From assembly GCF_002252505.1 (NCBI RefSeq), contig NZ_NNRL01000157.1:124001-188000 (forward strand): a DNA stretch of 64,000 nt, given 5' to 3'. Made by a program: the position numbers and the translations under genes. The notes under the pieces were generated by a model that was not told the DNA's origin, did no database searches, and worked only from the letters and a program-made list of their open reading frames with translations. Origin of the DNA: Brucella grignonensis (GTDB lineage Bacteria; Pseudomonadota; Alphaproteobacteria; Rhizobiales; Rhizobiaceae). Below, one piece after another: positions 25,606-35,473 of the stretch; within the stretch, counting starts at the first letter, position 1, and each line of letters opens with the position of its first letter.

Positions 25606-25656
25606 GAGCATGTCGCGGAAAAGTGGGAACCGGTTTTCCGATAACGACATGCTTTA
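25606..25656. repeat. Intergenic palindromic repeat, family A-like
   Basis: A 51-base element with GAGCATGTCG at one end and CGACATGC at the other, and inner GGAAAAGTGGGAACCGG resembling the cores at 3821 and 43680. It is the CATGTCG variant of the common Hyphomicrobiales palindrome. It lies in the 168-base gap between the divergent UPF0303 and kinase-like genes, where no other signal is evident. Confidence 0.75.
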
Positions 25657-25757
25657 AACGCTATGTGAGTTCTTTTGCGCCCTCATTCATATGATTGCAA
25701 CAGCTGAACCATGCCTTCAAACTTGATTGATGGGACACAAGCGGTTAGTGGAACTTC

Positions 25758-26834
25758 ATGGCTCAGAACCCAAATATTGATGTAACCGCAAAAGGTGACC
25801 GCATACCGGAGTTTGTGGAAACCGCCGTCTTTAAACGCGACGTGTTTTCCGAAACACGCGCAGGTTATTTTGCAGGCGATCCCGACACGCGGATCATCCG
25901 TCGCGTGGTCAGCGCTGCACCATGGTGGTCAAAGCCGCTTGCCTGGATTCTGGCGCGTCGCGAAATCCGCGGACTGAAGACAGTGCGTGGCATCGAGGGC
26001 GTTCCACAGCTTCTTTATACTGACCGCGATGGCCTCTATCGTTCATGGACAGAAGGTACGCCGCTGCATCTTGCGCGGCCTTCTGATCCAAAATGGTATC
26101 GTACGGCACACCGTATTCTACGCGACATGCGTCGCCTTGGCGTTACGCATAATGACCTTGCCAAGCCGCAAAACTGGCTGATGACACCAGAAGGCGAAGC
26201 GGCCGTCATCGATTTCCAGCTTGCAAGCGTGCATCGTCGTCGTGGTGGGCTCTATCGCCTGTTGGCCTACGAAGATTTTCGACATCTCATTAAGCAGAAG
26301 CGCGCCTTTGCCGCCGATCTGATGACGCCGACTGAAAAGCGCATTCTGGCGCGCCGCTCACTACCGTCACGTATCTGGCTGGCAACCGGCAAGAAGGTTT
26401 ACAACTTCATCACCCGTGGCATCTTCAATTGGTCGGACGGTGAAGGTACAGGCGACCGCATCGATAATGAAGGCCCGGCCATCATGGCCGCCCTCAAATC
26501 CGATCCGCGCGTTAAAGATGTGGCGCTGGCGCTTTATTCGCTGCCAGCGAAAGGCGTCGGCCTCTATGCTTTCGTTGAAACGCTTGATGCGGATGAAAAG
26601 AGCCTGCGCGTACGGCTCAAGGGCACCAAGCTCGAACTCATCCAGCCGGTCGCACATTTGCCGCGTCGAGCCGATGGCACGATCCGCGATGACATTCTTC
26701 GTCTGATCGCCATGAACCAGATGACAGAACTCGATGATCTGTTGAGCCGCGAGCCGGAAATGCTTGGACTGGTCGAAGCTCTCGCTTCGCACCGCCTCAA
26801 TTTCACCGACCGGCGCGTCACGCAGCTTGAGTAA
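25758..26834 (+). CDS. Kinase-fold protein fused to an AMP-binding-C-like domain
   Basis: A 358-residue soluble protein with two recognisable parts. Residues about 65-185 resemble RIO/lipopolysaccharide-kinase-like folds: the catalytic loop is HNDLAKPQN (131-139, Asp133, Asn139) and the metal-binding DFQ at 152-154 stands for DFG. After a linker with the basic RGIFNWSDG, residues about 235-320 look like the C-terminal subdomain of acyl-CoA synthetases: AIMAALKSDPRVKDVALALY, GVGLYAFVETL and LPRRADGTIRDDILRLIA. In the last, the A10 motif GK lysine is replaced by Thr (DGTIR), so adenylation is unlikely. The gene stands alone, 50 bases before uvrD. Function unknown; a small-molecule or protein kinase is the best guess. 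Confidence 0.7.
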   Translation: MAQNPNIDVTAKGDRIPEFVETAVFKRDVFSETRAGYFAGDPDTRIIRRVVSAAPWWSKPLAWILARREIRGLKTVRGIEGVPQLLYTDRDGLYRSWTEGTPLHLARPSDPKWYRTAHRILRDMRRLGVTHNDLAKPQNWLMTPEGEAAVIDFQLASVHRRRGGLYRLLAYEDFRHLIKQKRAFAADLMTPTEKRILARRSLPSRIWLATGKKVYNFITRGIFNWSDGEGTGDRIDNEGPAIMAALKSDPRVKDVALALYSLPAKGVGLYAFVETLDADEKSLRVRLKGTKLELIQPVAHLPRRADGTIRDDILRLIAMNQMTELDDLLSREPEMLGLVEALASHRLNFTDRRVTQLE

Positions 26835-26884
26835 TTTCACGCTTTCGCTGGTTTTTCATCAGCGAATCACTACATTCGGTAGCA

Positions 26885-29431
26885 ATGTCCGATTTCCCTG
26901 ATGATATGCCGTTCTTCGGCGATGAAGCACCGGCTGACCGCGCGCCAGCGGCCGGAAGTATTGCAGCGCGTGCCATGGCCGCACGCAACCAGCAACGCGG
27001 TGAGCCTGATTATTTACAGGGCTTGAACCCTGAACAGCGCCAGGCCGTCCTCACCACCGAAGGTCCGGTTCTGGTTCTTGCGGGTGCAGGCACCGGCAAG
27101 ACACGCGTACTCACCACACGCATCGCGCATATTCTGACGACCGGCCTTGCCTATCCGAGCCAGATCCTTGCAGTGACCTTCACCAACAAGGCTGCGCGCG
27201 AGATGAAGGAGCGTATCGGCCATCTGGTCGGCGGTGCTGTCGAAGGCATGCCGTGGCTCGGAACATTCCACTCTATCGGCGTGAAGCTTTTGCGTCGTCA
27301 TGCAGAGCTGGTGAATCTCACTTCCGATTTCACCATTCTCGATACCGACGATGTGATCCGGTTGATCAAGCAGCTTATTCAGGCCGAAGGTCTGGACGAC
27401 AAGCGCTGGCCTGCCCGCACATTCGCCAATATGATCGATGGCTGGAAGAACAAGGGCTTTGGTCCCGCAGATATTCCGGAAGGCGATGCACGTTCATTCG
27501 GCAATGGCAAAGGCCGTGAACTTTATCATGCCTATCAGGAGCGCCTACGTACACTGAACGCCTGCGATTTTGGCGATTTGCTGCTGCACCCAATCCGCAT
27601 CTTCCGCAATCACCCGGATATTCTTCGCGAATACCATGCGAAGTTCCGCTATATTCTGGTAGACGAGTATCAGGACACCAACACCGCCCAATATATGTGG
27701 CTGCGTCTGCTTGCCCAGCGTCCGAAATCAAGGACGACGGCACCCGCGCCCGCAGGAAATTCAGTCCGTGGAACCGGTGAGCATAGCGAACTCGGCGCGG
27801 GCGACAACAAAGTCAATCTGTGCTGCGTCGGTGATGACGATCAATCCATCTATGGCTGGCGCGGTGCGGAAGTGGATAATATTCTCCGCTTTGACAAGGA
27901 TTTTCCGGGCGCAGTGGTCATTAAGCTTGAGCGTAACTACCGCTCGACCGCACATATTCTGGGTACAGCCGCCCATCTGATCGCGCATAACGAAGGTCGC
28001 CTCGGTAAGACGCTGTTCACGGAAGCCCCGAACCCCGACGATCCTAAAGTCAAAATCCATGCCGCATGGGATTCGGAAGAAGAAGCCCGCGCAGTTGGTG
28101 AAGCCATCGAACAGGCGCAGCGTCAGGGGCATTTGCTCAACAACATGGCGATCCTTGTGCGCGCATCGTTCCAGATGCGCGAGTTCGAAGACCGCTTTGT
28201 GACGCTCGGCCTCAATTACCGGGTTATCGGTGGTCCGCGTTTCTATGAACGCCTCGAAATCCGCGATGCCATGGCTTATTTGCGCGTTGTGGCCCAACCC
28301 GCAGATGATCTGGCGCTTGAACGCATCATCAACACGCCGAAACGCGGCCTTGGTGAAGCAGCAATTCGTCAGGTGCATGATTATGCCCGCGCGCGCGACA
28401 TTTCGATGTTTGCAGCGGCCTGCGATCTGGTTGAAACCGAAGAGCTGAAGCCCAAGCCGCGCTCGGCGCTGCGTGAAGTGGTCGATAATTTCCGCCGCTG
28501 GCAATCGCTCATCGACAATACGCCGCATACGGAACTGGCAGAAAACATTCTGGATGAGTCCGGCTATACGGCCATGTGGCAGAACGACAAATCGGCAGAA
28601 GCGCCGGGACGCCTCGAAAACCTTAAGGAACTTATCCGTTCCATGGAGGAATATGAGAGCCTGCGCGGTTTCCTTGAGCATGTCGCGCTCGTCATGGATG
28701 CTGAGAAGAACGAAGATATGGATGCCGTCAACATCATGACGCTCCACTCTGCCAAAGGTCTCGAATTTGAAACCGTCTTCCTGCCCGGTTGGGAAGAAGG
28801 CCTGTTTCCGCACCAGCGTACGCTGGATGAAGGCGGACGTTCCGGCTTGGAAGAAGAACGCCGCCTCGCCTATGTCGGCGTCACGCGCGCCAAAAAGAAC
28901 CTGCATATCTGGTTCGTTTCCAACCGCCGTATCCATGGCATGTGGCAATCGACCATTCCGTCCCGCTTTCTGGAAGAACTTCCGGAAACGCATGTGGAAG
29001 TGGCCGAAATGGAAGGCAATTACGGCGGCTATGGTAATAGCGGTTATGGACAATCGCGCTTCGACAAGGCCGATCCATTCCAGAACACCTATTCAACGCC
29101 CGGCTGGCAGCGCGCGCAGCAAAACCGCACGGATGCGACACGTAACAATTGGGGTTCGCGCTCCGGAGCCAATGTAGAACGCATCGGCTATGGCGAAACG
29201 GACTCCGGTTTCGGTGCCGGTCGTGGTTCTGTCAAAGGCCGTACGATTGATGGCGAACTGGTTGCGAAATCAGTGGCCGACAAGCCGTCGAACTTTTTCG
29301 TTGGCGACCGCGTGTTCCACATCAAGTTTGGAAACGGTACAATTGCGACAATCGACGGCAACAAGCTCACAATCGATTTCGACAAAGCCGGTCAGAAGCG
29401 TGTTCTCGACAGTTTTGTTCAGCGCGCCTAA
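26885..29431 (+). CDS. uvrD: DNA helicase II (UvrD/PcrA)
   Basis: An 848-residue SF1A 3'-5' helicase acting in nucleotide excision and mismatch repair and in clearing recombination proteins. Motif Q/I is GLNPEQRQAV...LAGAGTGKTRVLTTRIAHIL, motif II VDEYQDTN, motif III GDDDQSIYGWRGAE, motif V NIMTLHSAKGLEFETVFLPGWEEGLFPH and motif VI EERRLAYVGVTRAK. Between motifs II and III there is an extra stretch of about 25 residues (PKSRTTAPAP...GAGDNKVN). The C-terminus has a Tyr/Gly-rich linker and the RNA-polymerase-binding Tudor-like end VGDRVFHIKFGNGTIATIDGNKLTIDFDKAG. A shared terminator follows. Confidence 0.95.
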   Translation: MSDFPDDMPFFGDEAPADRAPAAGSIAARAMAARNQQRGEPDYLQGLNPEQRQAVLTTEGPVLVLAGAGTGKTRVLTTRIAHILTTGLAYPSQILAVTFTNKAAREMKERIGHLVGGAVEGMPWLGTFHSIGVKLLRRHAELVNLTSDFTILDTDDVIRLIKQLIQAEGLDDKRWPARTFANMIDGWKNKGFGPADIPEGDARSFGNGKGRELYHAYQERLRTLNACDFGDLLLHPIRIFRNHPDILREYHAKFRYILVDEYQDTNTAQYMWLRLLAQRPKSRTTAPAPAGNSVRGTGEHSELGAGDNKVNLCCVGDDDQSIYGWRGAEVDNILRFDKDFPGAVVIKLERNYRSTAHILGTAAHLIAHNEGRLGKTLFTEAPNPDDPKVKIHAAWDSEEEARAVGEAIEQAQRQGHLLNNMAILVRASFQMREFEDRFVTLGLNYRVIGGPRFYERLEIRDAMAYLRVVAQPADDLALERIINTPKRGLGEAAIRQVHDYARARDISMFAAACDLVETEELKPKPRSALREVVDNFRRWQSLIDNTPHTELAENILDESGYTAMWQNDKSAEAPGRLENLKELIRSMEEYESLRGFLEHVALVMDAEKNEDMDAVNIMTLHSAKGLEFETVFLPGWEEGLFPHQRTLDEGGRSGLEEERRLAYVGVTRAKKNLHIWFVSNRRIHGMWQSTIPSRFLEELPETHVEVAEMEGNYGGYGNSGYGQSRFDKADPFQNTYSTPGWQRAQQNRTDATRNNWGSRSGANVERIGYGETDSGFGAGRGSVKGRTIDGELVAKSVADKPSNFFVGDRVFHIKFGNGTIATIDGNKLTIDFDKAGQKRVLDSFVQRA

Positions 29432-29448
29432 ACGATGAAAACAGTGTT

Positions 29449-29468
29449 AGCCGGAGATTACTCCGGCT
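29449..29468. terminator. Bidirectional terminator between uvrD and creA
   Basis: AGCCGGAG-ATTA-CTCCGGCT, an 8-bp stem with a 4-base loop. The loop contains the creA stop codon. T-rich sequence follows in both directions (TTTCCATTTT rightward, CACTGTTTTC leftward). Confidence 0.6.
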
Positions 29469-29958
29469 TTCCATTTTCCCAGGTCACATCACCTTTGAAG
29501 AGCGGAACTGTCGACAGCGATGTCTTAGCCGAACCGTCCTGCACCTGAGTAGCGTGTGCGAGATAAAGCAGCGTATTGTTTTTCTGATCATAGATGCGCG
29601 TGATGACCAGCTTCTTCCAGATCAGGCTTGTTCGCTCGGAAAAAACCCGCTCGCCGCCCTTACCCAGCTTGATATCGCCGATGCTGATCGGTCCTGTCTG
29701 TTCGCAGGAAATCGATGCATTGGACGGATCTTCAAACCAATTGCCCTTCTGCAACCGGTCAATCATTCCGCGAGAGAATGACGCGAGATGACAGGTCACG
29801 CCTTTCACTTTCGGGTCAGACACCGCATCGATCACAATGTCATTGCCGAGCCAGTCCACACCAACCTGACCAACCTCCTCGGCAGACACGGCAGCTGAAG
29901 CGCCAAGAAGCAACATTGGGGCAACCAGTAGTCCGGCGAGCTTGTTCATTTTCGACAT
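29458..29958 (-). CDS. CreA-family periplasmic protein
   Basis: A 166-residue secreted protein. The signal peptide is MSKMNKLAGLLVAPMLLLGASAAVSAEEV, with cleavage likely after VSA (about residue 26). The mature part contains DAVSDPKVKGVTCHLASFSRG and SISCEQTGPI with two cysteines, characteristic of the CreA family of unknown function. The start at 29958 has GGAG about 8 bases upstream; a longer frame to 30009 would disrupt the signal peptide. It converges on uvrD and shares its terminator. Confidence 0.85.
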   Translation of the reverse strand: MSKMNKLAGLLVAPMLLLGASAAVSAEEVGQVGVDWLGNDIVIDAVSDPKVKGVTCHLASFSRGMIDRLQKGNWFEDPSNASISCEQTGPISIGDIKLGKGGERVFSERTSLIWKKLVITRIYDQKNNTLLYLAHATQVQDGSAKTSLSTVPLFKGDVTWENGKPE

Positions 29959-30025
29959 TCGATATCTCCAGCAGTTTCCATATGTAAAATGGCGAAGCAA
30001 ATCGGGCATCGCAAGTGAAGTGTGC

Positions 30026-30658
30026 CTAACCGCTCCATTTTTTCAGAAATGCTTCGATTTCAAGTGCCTGAATGTCCGGCACCGCCTCATAGAGCTTTTC
30101 CACCGGCCAATCCCACCAGCAAAGTTTGAGCAATCTCTCGATGACCTTGTCGTCAAAGCGCTTGCGGATGACGCGCGCCGGAACCCCGCCAACAACATGA
30201 TAAGGCGCCACATCTTTTGTCACCACAGCATTCGCCCCGATCACTGCACCATGACCAACTGTCACCCCCGGTATGATAACAGCGCCATGGCCGATCCACA
30301 CATCATTGCCGATTGTGACACGCTTCGCCTGCCGCCTTGCGCGAAAATCGCCATCAACACCCAGATAACGGAAATACTCGTTCGGGCGGTAACTTACCTT
30401 ATGCGTCGTTAGCCGCTCCATCGGATGCTCAAGTGCGTTGATCCGCACATTGGCCGCAATCGAGCAGAACTTTCCAATATCGGCGTAAATCCCCTCACCG
30501 TTTCGCTCAAAATAGGTGAAATCGCCGACAGTCACTTCACGCAGGATCACCCGCTCGCCAATGTCGGCATAACGCCCCAGTTTCGAAGCTTTGAGCTGAG
30601 CTGTCGAGTGAATACGCGGCTCACTATTCTGGAAACGGAGGTCTTCACCCTGCGTCAT
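30026..30658 (-). CDS. Left-handed beta-helix (hexapeptide) acetyltransferase
   Basis: A 210-residue xenobiotic/CatB-type acyltransferase. Hexapeptide repeats run through [61 protein letters not shown] (about 23-83) and again [35 protein letters not shown] (about 119-153). The catalytic histidine is likely H78 in LEHPMER. The internal loop resembles the phosphonate-metabolism hexapeptide family (TIGR03308), but no phn genes are near, so the substrate is uncertain. The 219-base gap to the divergent acyltransferase gene shows no clear motif. Confidence 0.8.
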   Translation of the reverse strand: MTQGEDLRFQNSEPRIHSTAQLKASKLGRYADIGERVILREVTVGDFTYFERNGEGIYADIGKFCSIAANVRINALEHPMERLTTHKVSYRPNEYFRYLGVDGDFRARRQAKRVTIGNDVWIGHGAVIIPGVTVGHGAVIGANAVVTKDVAPYHVVGGVPARVIRKRFDDKVIERLLKLCWWDWPVEKLYEAVPDIQALEIEAFLKKWSG

Positions 30659-30877
30659 TTCAAAACCCTGTAGATTGGAGACCGACCCGCAGCTTTCACC
30701 AAAAATGCGGCACCCGGAAAGATACGAATATAGTTGGCATTTTTAATAGATTACAGCGCATCTGTACGGCATTAAACCAAAGTTCTCAGCGTTATACATA
30801 TGCAATCATCACAGCGCGGCTAGATTGTTTTCATGAATGAGCATATCGTGAAATAGGGATTCGGTCGGGGAAAACAC

Positions 30878-31912
30878 TTGTATCTCTCAATTCAATATTT
30901 GAGAGGCGTTGCGGCGCTCTCGGTCGTTTTTGTTCATCTCGAATTTCAGCTTAACAGGTTGGGTTACGATGGACTATGGCCACGCGCGCTGGAAGGCGGC
31001 GTTGATATCTTCTTCGTCATCAGTGGATTTGTGATCTGGACGGCCGCTGAGCGTCATTCATCATCGATAGTCGACTTTGCCTATAGACGCGTGGCAAGAA
31101 TTGTTCCGCTCTACTGGCTGGTCACAACTGCGATTGTGATCATGGCGCTTTTGATGCCGCAGCTGTTGCAAAGCACACGGTTCGACCTTGGCCATATTAT
31201 CGCGTCCTATCTGTTCCTGCCATATGAAGTATCTGACCAAAAATTGATTTATCCCATCCTCGTCGCAGGCTGGACACTGAATTATGAAATATTTTTCTAT
31301 GCTGTTTTCGCAATCTGTCTCGCAGCACCAGCCAAACTTCGCCTGGCACTTCTGAGCACTGTCATTGTCGGTCTGGCAACGTTCGGACAGGCGAAACAGC
31401 CAGAAAACACGATACTGCGATACTGGTCTGACCCAATAATCCTCGAATTTTTATATGGTGTTTTTGCCGCCGTCCTCATTCGCAAGGTCCCGGCATCCCG
31501 AAAAATTGCGCTCTTTCTGGCAATATTGGCGCTGCTGTCATGGCTAAGCGTCATGAGCTTCAACCCGAACATGCATCGCGCATTCGCACTTGGAATCCCG
31601 GCTTTCCTGCTGGTTTTCTCAGCAGTTCTTTTCGAGCGAAGCAACCATGTCCAACGCTATATATGGCCGGAGCGGCTGGGAGACATTTCCTACGCGCTTT
31701 ATCTTACCCATGGCATCGTGCTTTCCGCTGCGACACAGGTCTGGCGGCTTCTTGGAATCAGCAACGATTATCTGGTCATTTTTAGCGTATTCGCGCTTCT
31801 ATCCTGCATATTTGTGGGTTTCGCGACCTATTTTCTCATTGATCAGCCAATGCACAAATGGTTTCGCCAAAAGCCAAGGATAACTGATTATCCTGCTCAG
31901 CGCGCAGTATAG
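30878..31912 (+). CDS. Acyltransferase-3 family membrane protein
   Basis: A 344-residue protein with about ten membrane helices, starting YLSIQYLRGVAALSVVFVHLEFQ. The catalytic histidine is H21 of the conserved VHL, and GGVDIFFVISGFVIWTAAERHSS (about 41-63) is the second signature. Such enzymes O-acylate surface polysaccharides or lipids, for example O-antigen acetylation or succinylation. The start is TTG at 30878, since no ATG lies before the conserved YLRG motif; GGGG at 30867-30870 is a plausible Shine-Dalgarno sequence. The neighbour at 30026 is also an acyl transferase, but on the other strand. Confidence 0.85.
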   Translation: MYLSIQYLRGVAALSVVFVHLEFQLNRLGYDGLWPRALEGGVDIFFVISGFVIWTAAERHSSSIVDFAYRRVARIVPLYWLVTTAIVIMALLMPQLLQSTRFDLGHIIASYLFLPYEVSDQKLIYPILVAGWTLNYEIFFYAVFAICLAAPAKLRLALLSTVIVGLATFGQAKQPENTILRYWSDPIILEFLYGVFAAVLIRKVPASRKIALFLAILALLSWLSVMSFNPNMHRAFALGIPAFLLVFSAVLFERSNHVQRYIWPERLGDISYALYLTHGIVLSAATQVWRLLGISNDYLVIFSVFALLSCIFVGFATYFLIDQPMHKWFRQKPRITDYPAQRAV

Positions 31913-32111
31913 CCAAAATACACCGGACTAAACCACGCCGCGTCATTTCAGAACTTTCTGAAATCTCTGCATTCTGTTAGACTATCCGCGAAATGCGCGG
32001 CAGTTCGATATGCGCTTGCATATGAGTATTTTCCTGCCGCAGATCGATGTAAATTCTAATGAGCGCGCTTATGTGCGATAAACGCAAAACAAAATTCAAG
32101 GCTGACTGGAC

Positions 32112-32702
32112 ATGAAAAAATTCCTGCCCATCTTCATCTTCGCCTTCATCATCGTAATTGTCGGTGCGGCTGGCTTCAACATGCTGCGTGATCGCAATGC
32201 AGCCGACGAGCCATTCGGTGGGTCATTTAATCTCGTCGCCATGGATGGACAGCCTTTTACTGAAAAAGATCTGCGTGCCACCCCATCTCTGGTTTTCTTT
32301 GGCTTCACCCATTGCCCGGATGTATGCCCAACCACACTTTATGAGCTTGACGGTTATCTGAAGCAGCTTGGGCCGGAAGCCGCTGATATTAAAGCTTATT
32401 TCATCTCTGTCGACCCGGAACGCGATACGCAGGAAATCATGAAAACCTATGTCAGCAACGTGTCTGACCGCATCATTGGCGTAACCGGCACGCCAGCAAA
32501 CGTTGCCGAAGTGGTTAAGTCCTACCACATCTATGCGAAAAAGGTTCCGACCGAAGACGGTGAATATACCGTGGATCACACGGCTTCCGTGTTTCTGCTC
32601 GACAAAGGCGGACGCTTCCGTGGCACTATCGCTTATCAAGAGAACGCAGATACAGCGCTGCAAAAGTTGAAGAATCTGGCAAAGGGCCGCGCAAACGGTT
32701 AA
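32112..32702 (+). CDS. SCO1/SenC-family copper chaperone
   Basis: A 196-residue thioredoxin-fold protein held by an N-terminal membrane helix (about 4-22), facing the periplasm. The copper-binding motif is CPDVCP (C68, C72), with the third ligand H156 in [11 protein letters not shown]. It delivers copper to the CuA site of cytochrome c oxidase (family knowledge). It is followed by prmA 35 bases downstream, although the link is probably only positional. The 199-base gap before it shows no evident motif. Confidence 0.92.
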   Translation: MKKFLPIFIFAFIIVIVGAAGFNMLRDRNAADEPFGGSFNLVAMDGQPFTEKDLRATPSLVFFGFTHCPDVCPTTLYELDGYLKQLGPEAADIKAYFISVDPERDTQEIMKTYVSNVSDRIIGVTGTPANVAEVVKSYHIYAKKVPTEDGEYTVDHTASVFLLDKGGRFRGTIAYQENADTALQKLKNLAKGRANG

Positions 32703-32737
32703 AGAACTACTCTGAATCTTTTAGAGAGTTTTTATCC

Positions 32738-33595
32738 ATGCCCCAATCACGCCTTTTCTTTTCGGCAGACAAGACGGAAGCCGAACGAATCTACAACATC
32801 CTCGAAATCGCATTCGAGGATGATGGTTTTCCGATCGCCATCAACGAGATTGATGAAGACCGTCAGATATTCGAAGTATCCGTCTATACCGAAGATGAGG
32901 CTGAAGAGCTTGCAGCGCGTATCGACGCGCTGATAGGTCCCGGCAAATTTGAAGCTGAAGAACTGCCGGACATTGATTGGGTTACACATTCGCTTGAAGG
33001 CCTGAAGCCTGTTCGTGCAGGTTGCTTCTTCGTGCATGGTTCGCATGATCGCGATAAGTTGCAGCCCAACGAAGTTCCGATCTTAATCGATGCCGGGCTT
33101 GCTTTTGGCACAGGCCATCATGGCACCACATCTGGCTGCCTCGAAATGATCGAGGAAGTGGTGGAGCGCGAGCATCCGACCAACGCGCTTGATCTCGGAA
33201 CGGGAAGCGCTGTGCTGGCAATCGCTATCGCCAAGCTTGCACCGATCCCTGTCCTCGCCACCGATATTGACCCGGTAGCCGTCACCGTTGCTGCTGAAAA
33301 CACGGTTCTCAATGGCGTGAGCGAACACGTTGTCACTGCCACGGCCGAAGGCTTCGACCACCCGATCTTCCGCTCCTACACGCCATTTGATCTGATCGTC
33401 GCCAATATTCTTGCCAATCCACTGATGGAACTTGCGCCTTCGCTGAAGTCGCACCTCGCACCAAGTGGCTCGATCATCCTGTCCGGCATTCTCGACAGCC
33501 AGCATGACATGGTGCTTGAGGCTTATCAGGCACAAGGCCTCACCCATGAGAAAACCTTCCATCGTGAAGGCTGGGTCACAATTCACCTGAAATAA
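32738..33595 (+). CDS. prmA: Ribosomal protein L11 methyltransferase PrmA
   Basis: A 285-residue SAM-dependent enzyme that trimethylates ribosomal protein L11. The N-terminal substrate domain (1-90) is more acidic and shorter in homology than that of E. coli. The SAM motif I is [18 protein letters not shown] (150-167), preceded by [19 protein letters not shown] (119-137) and followed by the acceptor loop [17 protein letters not shown]. The start at 32738 has GAG-rich sequence upstream (TTAGAGAG). It appears to be followed by the aminopeptidase P gene after 49 bases. Confidence 0.92.
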   Translation: MPQSRLFFSADKTEAERIYNILEIAFEDDGFPIAINEIDEDRQIFEVSVYTEDEAEELAARIDALIGPGKFEAEELPDIDWVTHSLEGLKPVRAGCFFVHGSHDRDKLQPNEVPILIDAGLAFGTGHHGTTSGCLEMIEEVVEREHPTNALDLGTGSAVLAIAIAKLAPIPVLATDIDPVAVTVAAENTVLNGVSEHVVTATAEGFDHPIFRSYTPFDLIVANILANPLMELAPSLKSHLAPSGSIILSGILDSQHDMVLEAYQAQGLTHEKTFHREGWVTIHLK

Positions 33596-33644
33596 TGGTG
33601 GCCTGCAATAACACTGCTTTCCTTATTTTATGCGAGTTACGCTC

Positions 33645-35471
33645 ATGGCTTTTCAGACTTTTGATGTAACCACCGATCCGGCCAATGGTGCGCCGCGCGT
33701 AGCCAAACTGCGCGAGAAGCTGACCGAGCTGAGCCTTGATGGCTTTCTCGTTCCACGTGCCGATGAGCATCAGGGCGAATATGTACCACCACGCGCCCAG
33801 CGTCTTGGCTGGCTCACAGGCTTTACAGGTTCCGCAGGCGCTGCGCTGATCCTGAAAAAGCAGGCCTACATTTTCATCGACGGCCGTTACGAGCTGCAGG
33901 TACGCAATCAGACCGATGGAAATGTGTTTTCCTATGAAAGCCTCATCACCAATCCGCCTGCCAGTTGGCTCGCGGAAAACGGCAAGGGCCTAACCATCGG
34001 TTTTGACCCATGGCTGCACACGATTTCTGAAGCAGCAGCACTACGTGAGGCTCTCGAAAGTCAGGGCGGCAAGCTCGTTCCTGTCACCCAGAATCTTGTT
34101 GATCTCATCTGGGACGATCAGCCGGAAGCACCTCTTGCACCGGTCACTATTCAGCCCGCCCGCTTTGCTGGTCATGAAGCTGAAGACAAGATCAAGGAGA
34201 TGCAGAAAGCCGTGGCAAGTGCAGGCGCAAGCGCGACTGTACTGACCGATCCATCATCCGTCGCGTGGGTGTTCAATATTCGTGGTAAAGACGTCTCCAA
34301 TACGCCGCTGCCATTGAGCTTTGCGATTATACCCGCGACTGGCGAGCCAGAACTGTTCATCGATGAGCGCAAGCTTGCCATCGAACCGCGCGCCTATCTC
34401 ACGCAGCTTGCCAAACTCTGCGAACCAGCCAAGCTTGAAGGTCATCTGAGCGCGCGTGCGGCACAAGGCGAAACCATATTGCTTGATCCGGCATTGGCTG
34501 CTGAGAAGCTACGCCTTGCCGTGGAAGCCGCAGGTGGCAACGTGGTCCACGGTAAGGACCCTGCCCGCCTGCCTCGCGCGATCAAGAACAAGGCCGAGCT
34601 TGACGGCTCCCGCGCAGCGCATGAACGTGACGGCGTGGCCATGGTCAACTTCCTGTCTTGGCTCGACGGCGAGAAGCCGGGAACAGTTGATGAAATTTCG
34701 GCTGCGCAGAAGCTGGAAGCAAGCCGTGACAAGGCTGGGCGTGATTTCCAGATGCCGCTCGAAGATATTTCCTTCGATTCGATTTCCGGTGCAGGTCCGG
34801 ACGGTGCGATCATCCATTACCGCGTCAACACAGATACAAACCGCAAACTCGAAGATGGTGAGCTCTATCTGATTGATTCTGGTGCACAATATCGCGACGG
34901 CACGACCGACATCACCCGCACGGTTGCAATCGGCACTATCGCGCCTGAGACGATCCGCTCTTTCACGCTTGTTCTCAAAGGCATGATTGCGATCACCACC
35001 GCACGTTTTCCGAAAGGCACGCGCGGACAGGATATCGACGTGCTGGCTCGTATCGCGCTCTGGAAACAGGGCTTTGATTACGCGCATGGCACCGGCCATG
35101 GTGTCGGCAGCTACCTGTCGGTGCATGAAGGTCCGCAGAGCATTTCCAAGAAGGGCGCACACGAGCTTCTGCCGGGCATGATCCTTTCCAATGAACCCGG
35201 CTATTACAAGCCTGGCGCTTACGGCATCCGCATCGAAAACCTGATCATCGTGAAAGAAGCGGAAGTGCCAGCAGGCGGTGAGCTGCCGATGATGAGTTTT
35301 GAAACGCTCACCTTCTGCCCCATTGACCGTCGCCTGATCGACAAGTCACTGCTTACACAAGAGGAGCTTGATTGGCTAAACGCCTATCATGCAAGCGTGC
35401 GTGAGAAGCTTATCGGCCATCTCGATGGTGCACAGGCCAAATGGTTGGAGGCGGCAACGGCTGCTCTTTAA
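33645..35471 (+). CDS. Xaa-Pro aminopeptidase (aminopeptidase P family)
   Basis: A 608-residue M24B metallopeptidase removing N-terminal residues before proline. Two creatinase-like N-terminal domains (about 20-310) precede the pita-bread catalytic domain. Metal ligands are in LIDSGAQYRDGTTDITRT (two Asp), GTGHGVGSYLSVHEGPQ (His), ILSNEPGYY (Glu) and IRIENLIIV (Glu). The C-terminal domain ends DWLNAYHASVREKLIGHL. The size fits the long three-domain form. The start MAFQTFDVTTDPANG at 33645 matches relatives; an ATG at 33630 adds five residues. Confidence 0.9.
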   Translation: MAFQTFDVTTDPANGAPRVAKLREKLTELSLDGFLVPRADEHQGEYVPPRAQRLGWLTGFTGSAGAALILKKQAYIFIDGRYELQVRNQTDGNVFSYESLITNPPASWLAENGKGLTIGFDPWLHTISEAAALREALESQGGKLVPVTQNLVDLIWDDQPEAPLAPVTIQPARFAGHEAEDKIKEMQKAVASAGASATVLTDPSSVAWVFNIRGKDVSNTPLPLSFAIIPATGEPELFIDERKLAIEPRAYLTQLAKLCEPAKLEGHLSARAAQGETILLDPALAAEKLRLAVEAAGGNVVHGKDPARLPRAIKNKAELDGSRAAHERDGVAMVNFLSWLDGEKPGTVDEISAAQKLEASRDKAGRDFQMPLEDISFDSISGAGPDGAIIHYRVNTDTNRKLEDGELYLIDSGAQYRDGTTDITRTVAIGTIAPETIRSFTLVLKGMIAITTARFPKGTRGQDIDVLARIALWKQGFDYAHGTGHGVGSYLSVHEGPQSISKKGAHELLPGMILSNEPGYYKPGAYGIRIENLIIVKEAEVPAGGELPMMSFETLTFCPIDRRLIDKSLLTQEELDWLNAYHASVREKLIGHLDGAQAKWLEAATAAL

Positions 35472-35473
35472 AA

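Noticed and set aside
27761-29053. 430-codon open frame on the minus strand inside uvrD
   Set aside because: It is the complement of helicase motifs III-VI; residue composition and lack of motifs show it is not a gene.
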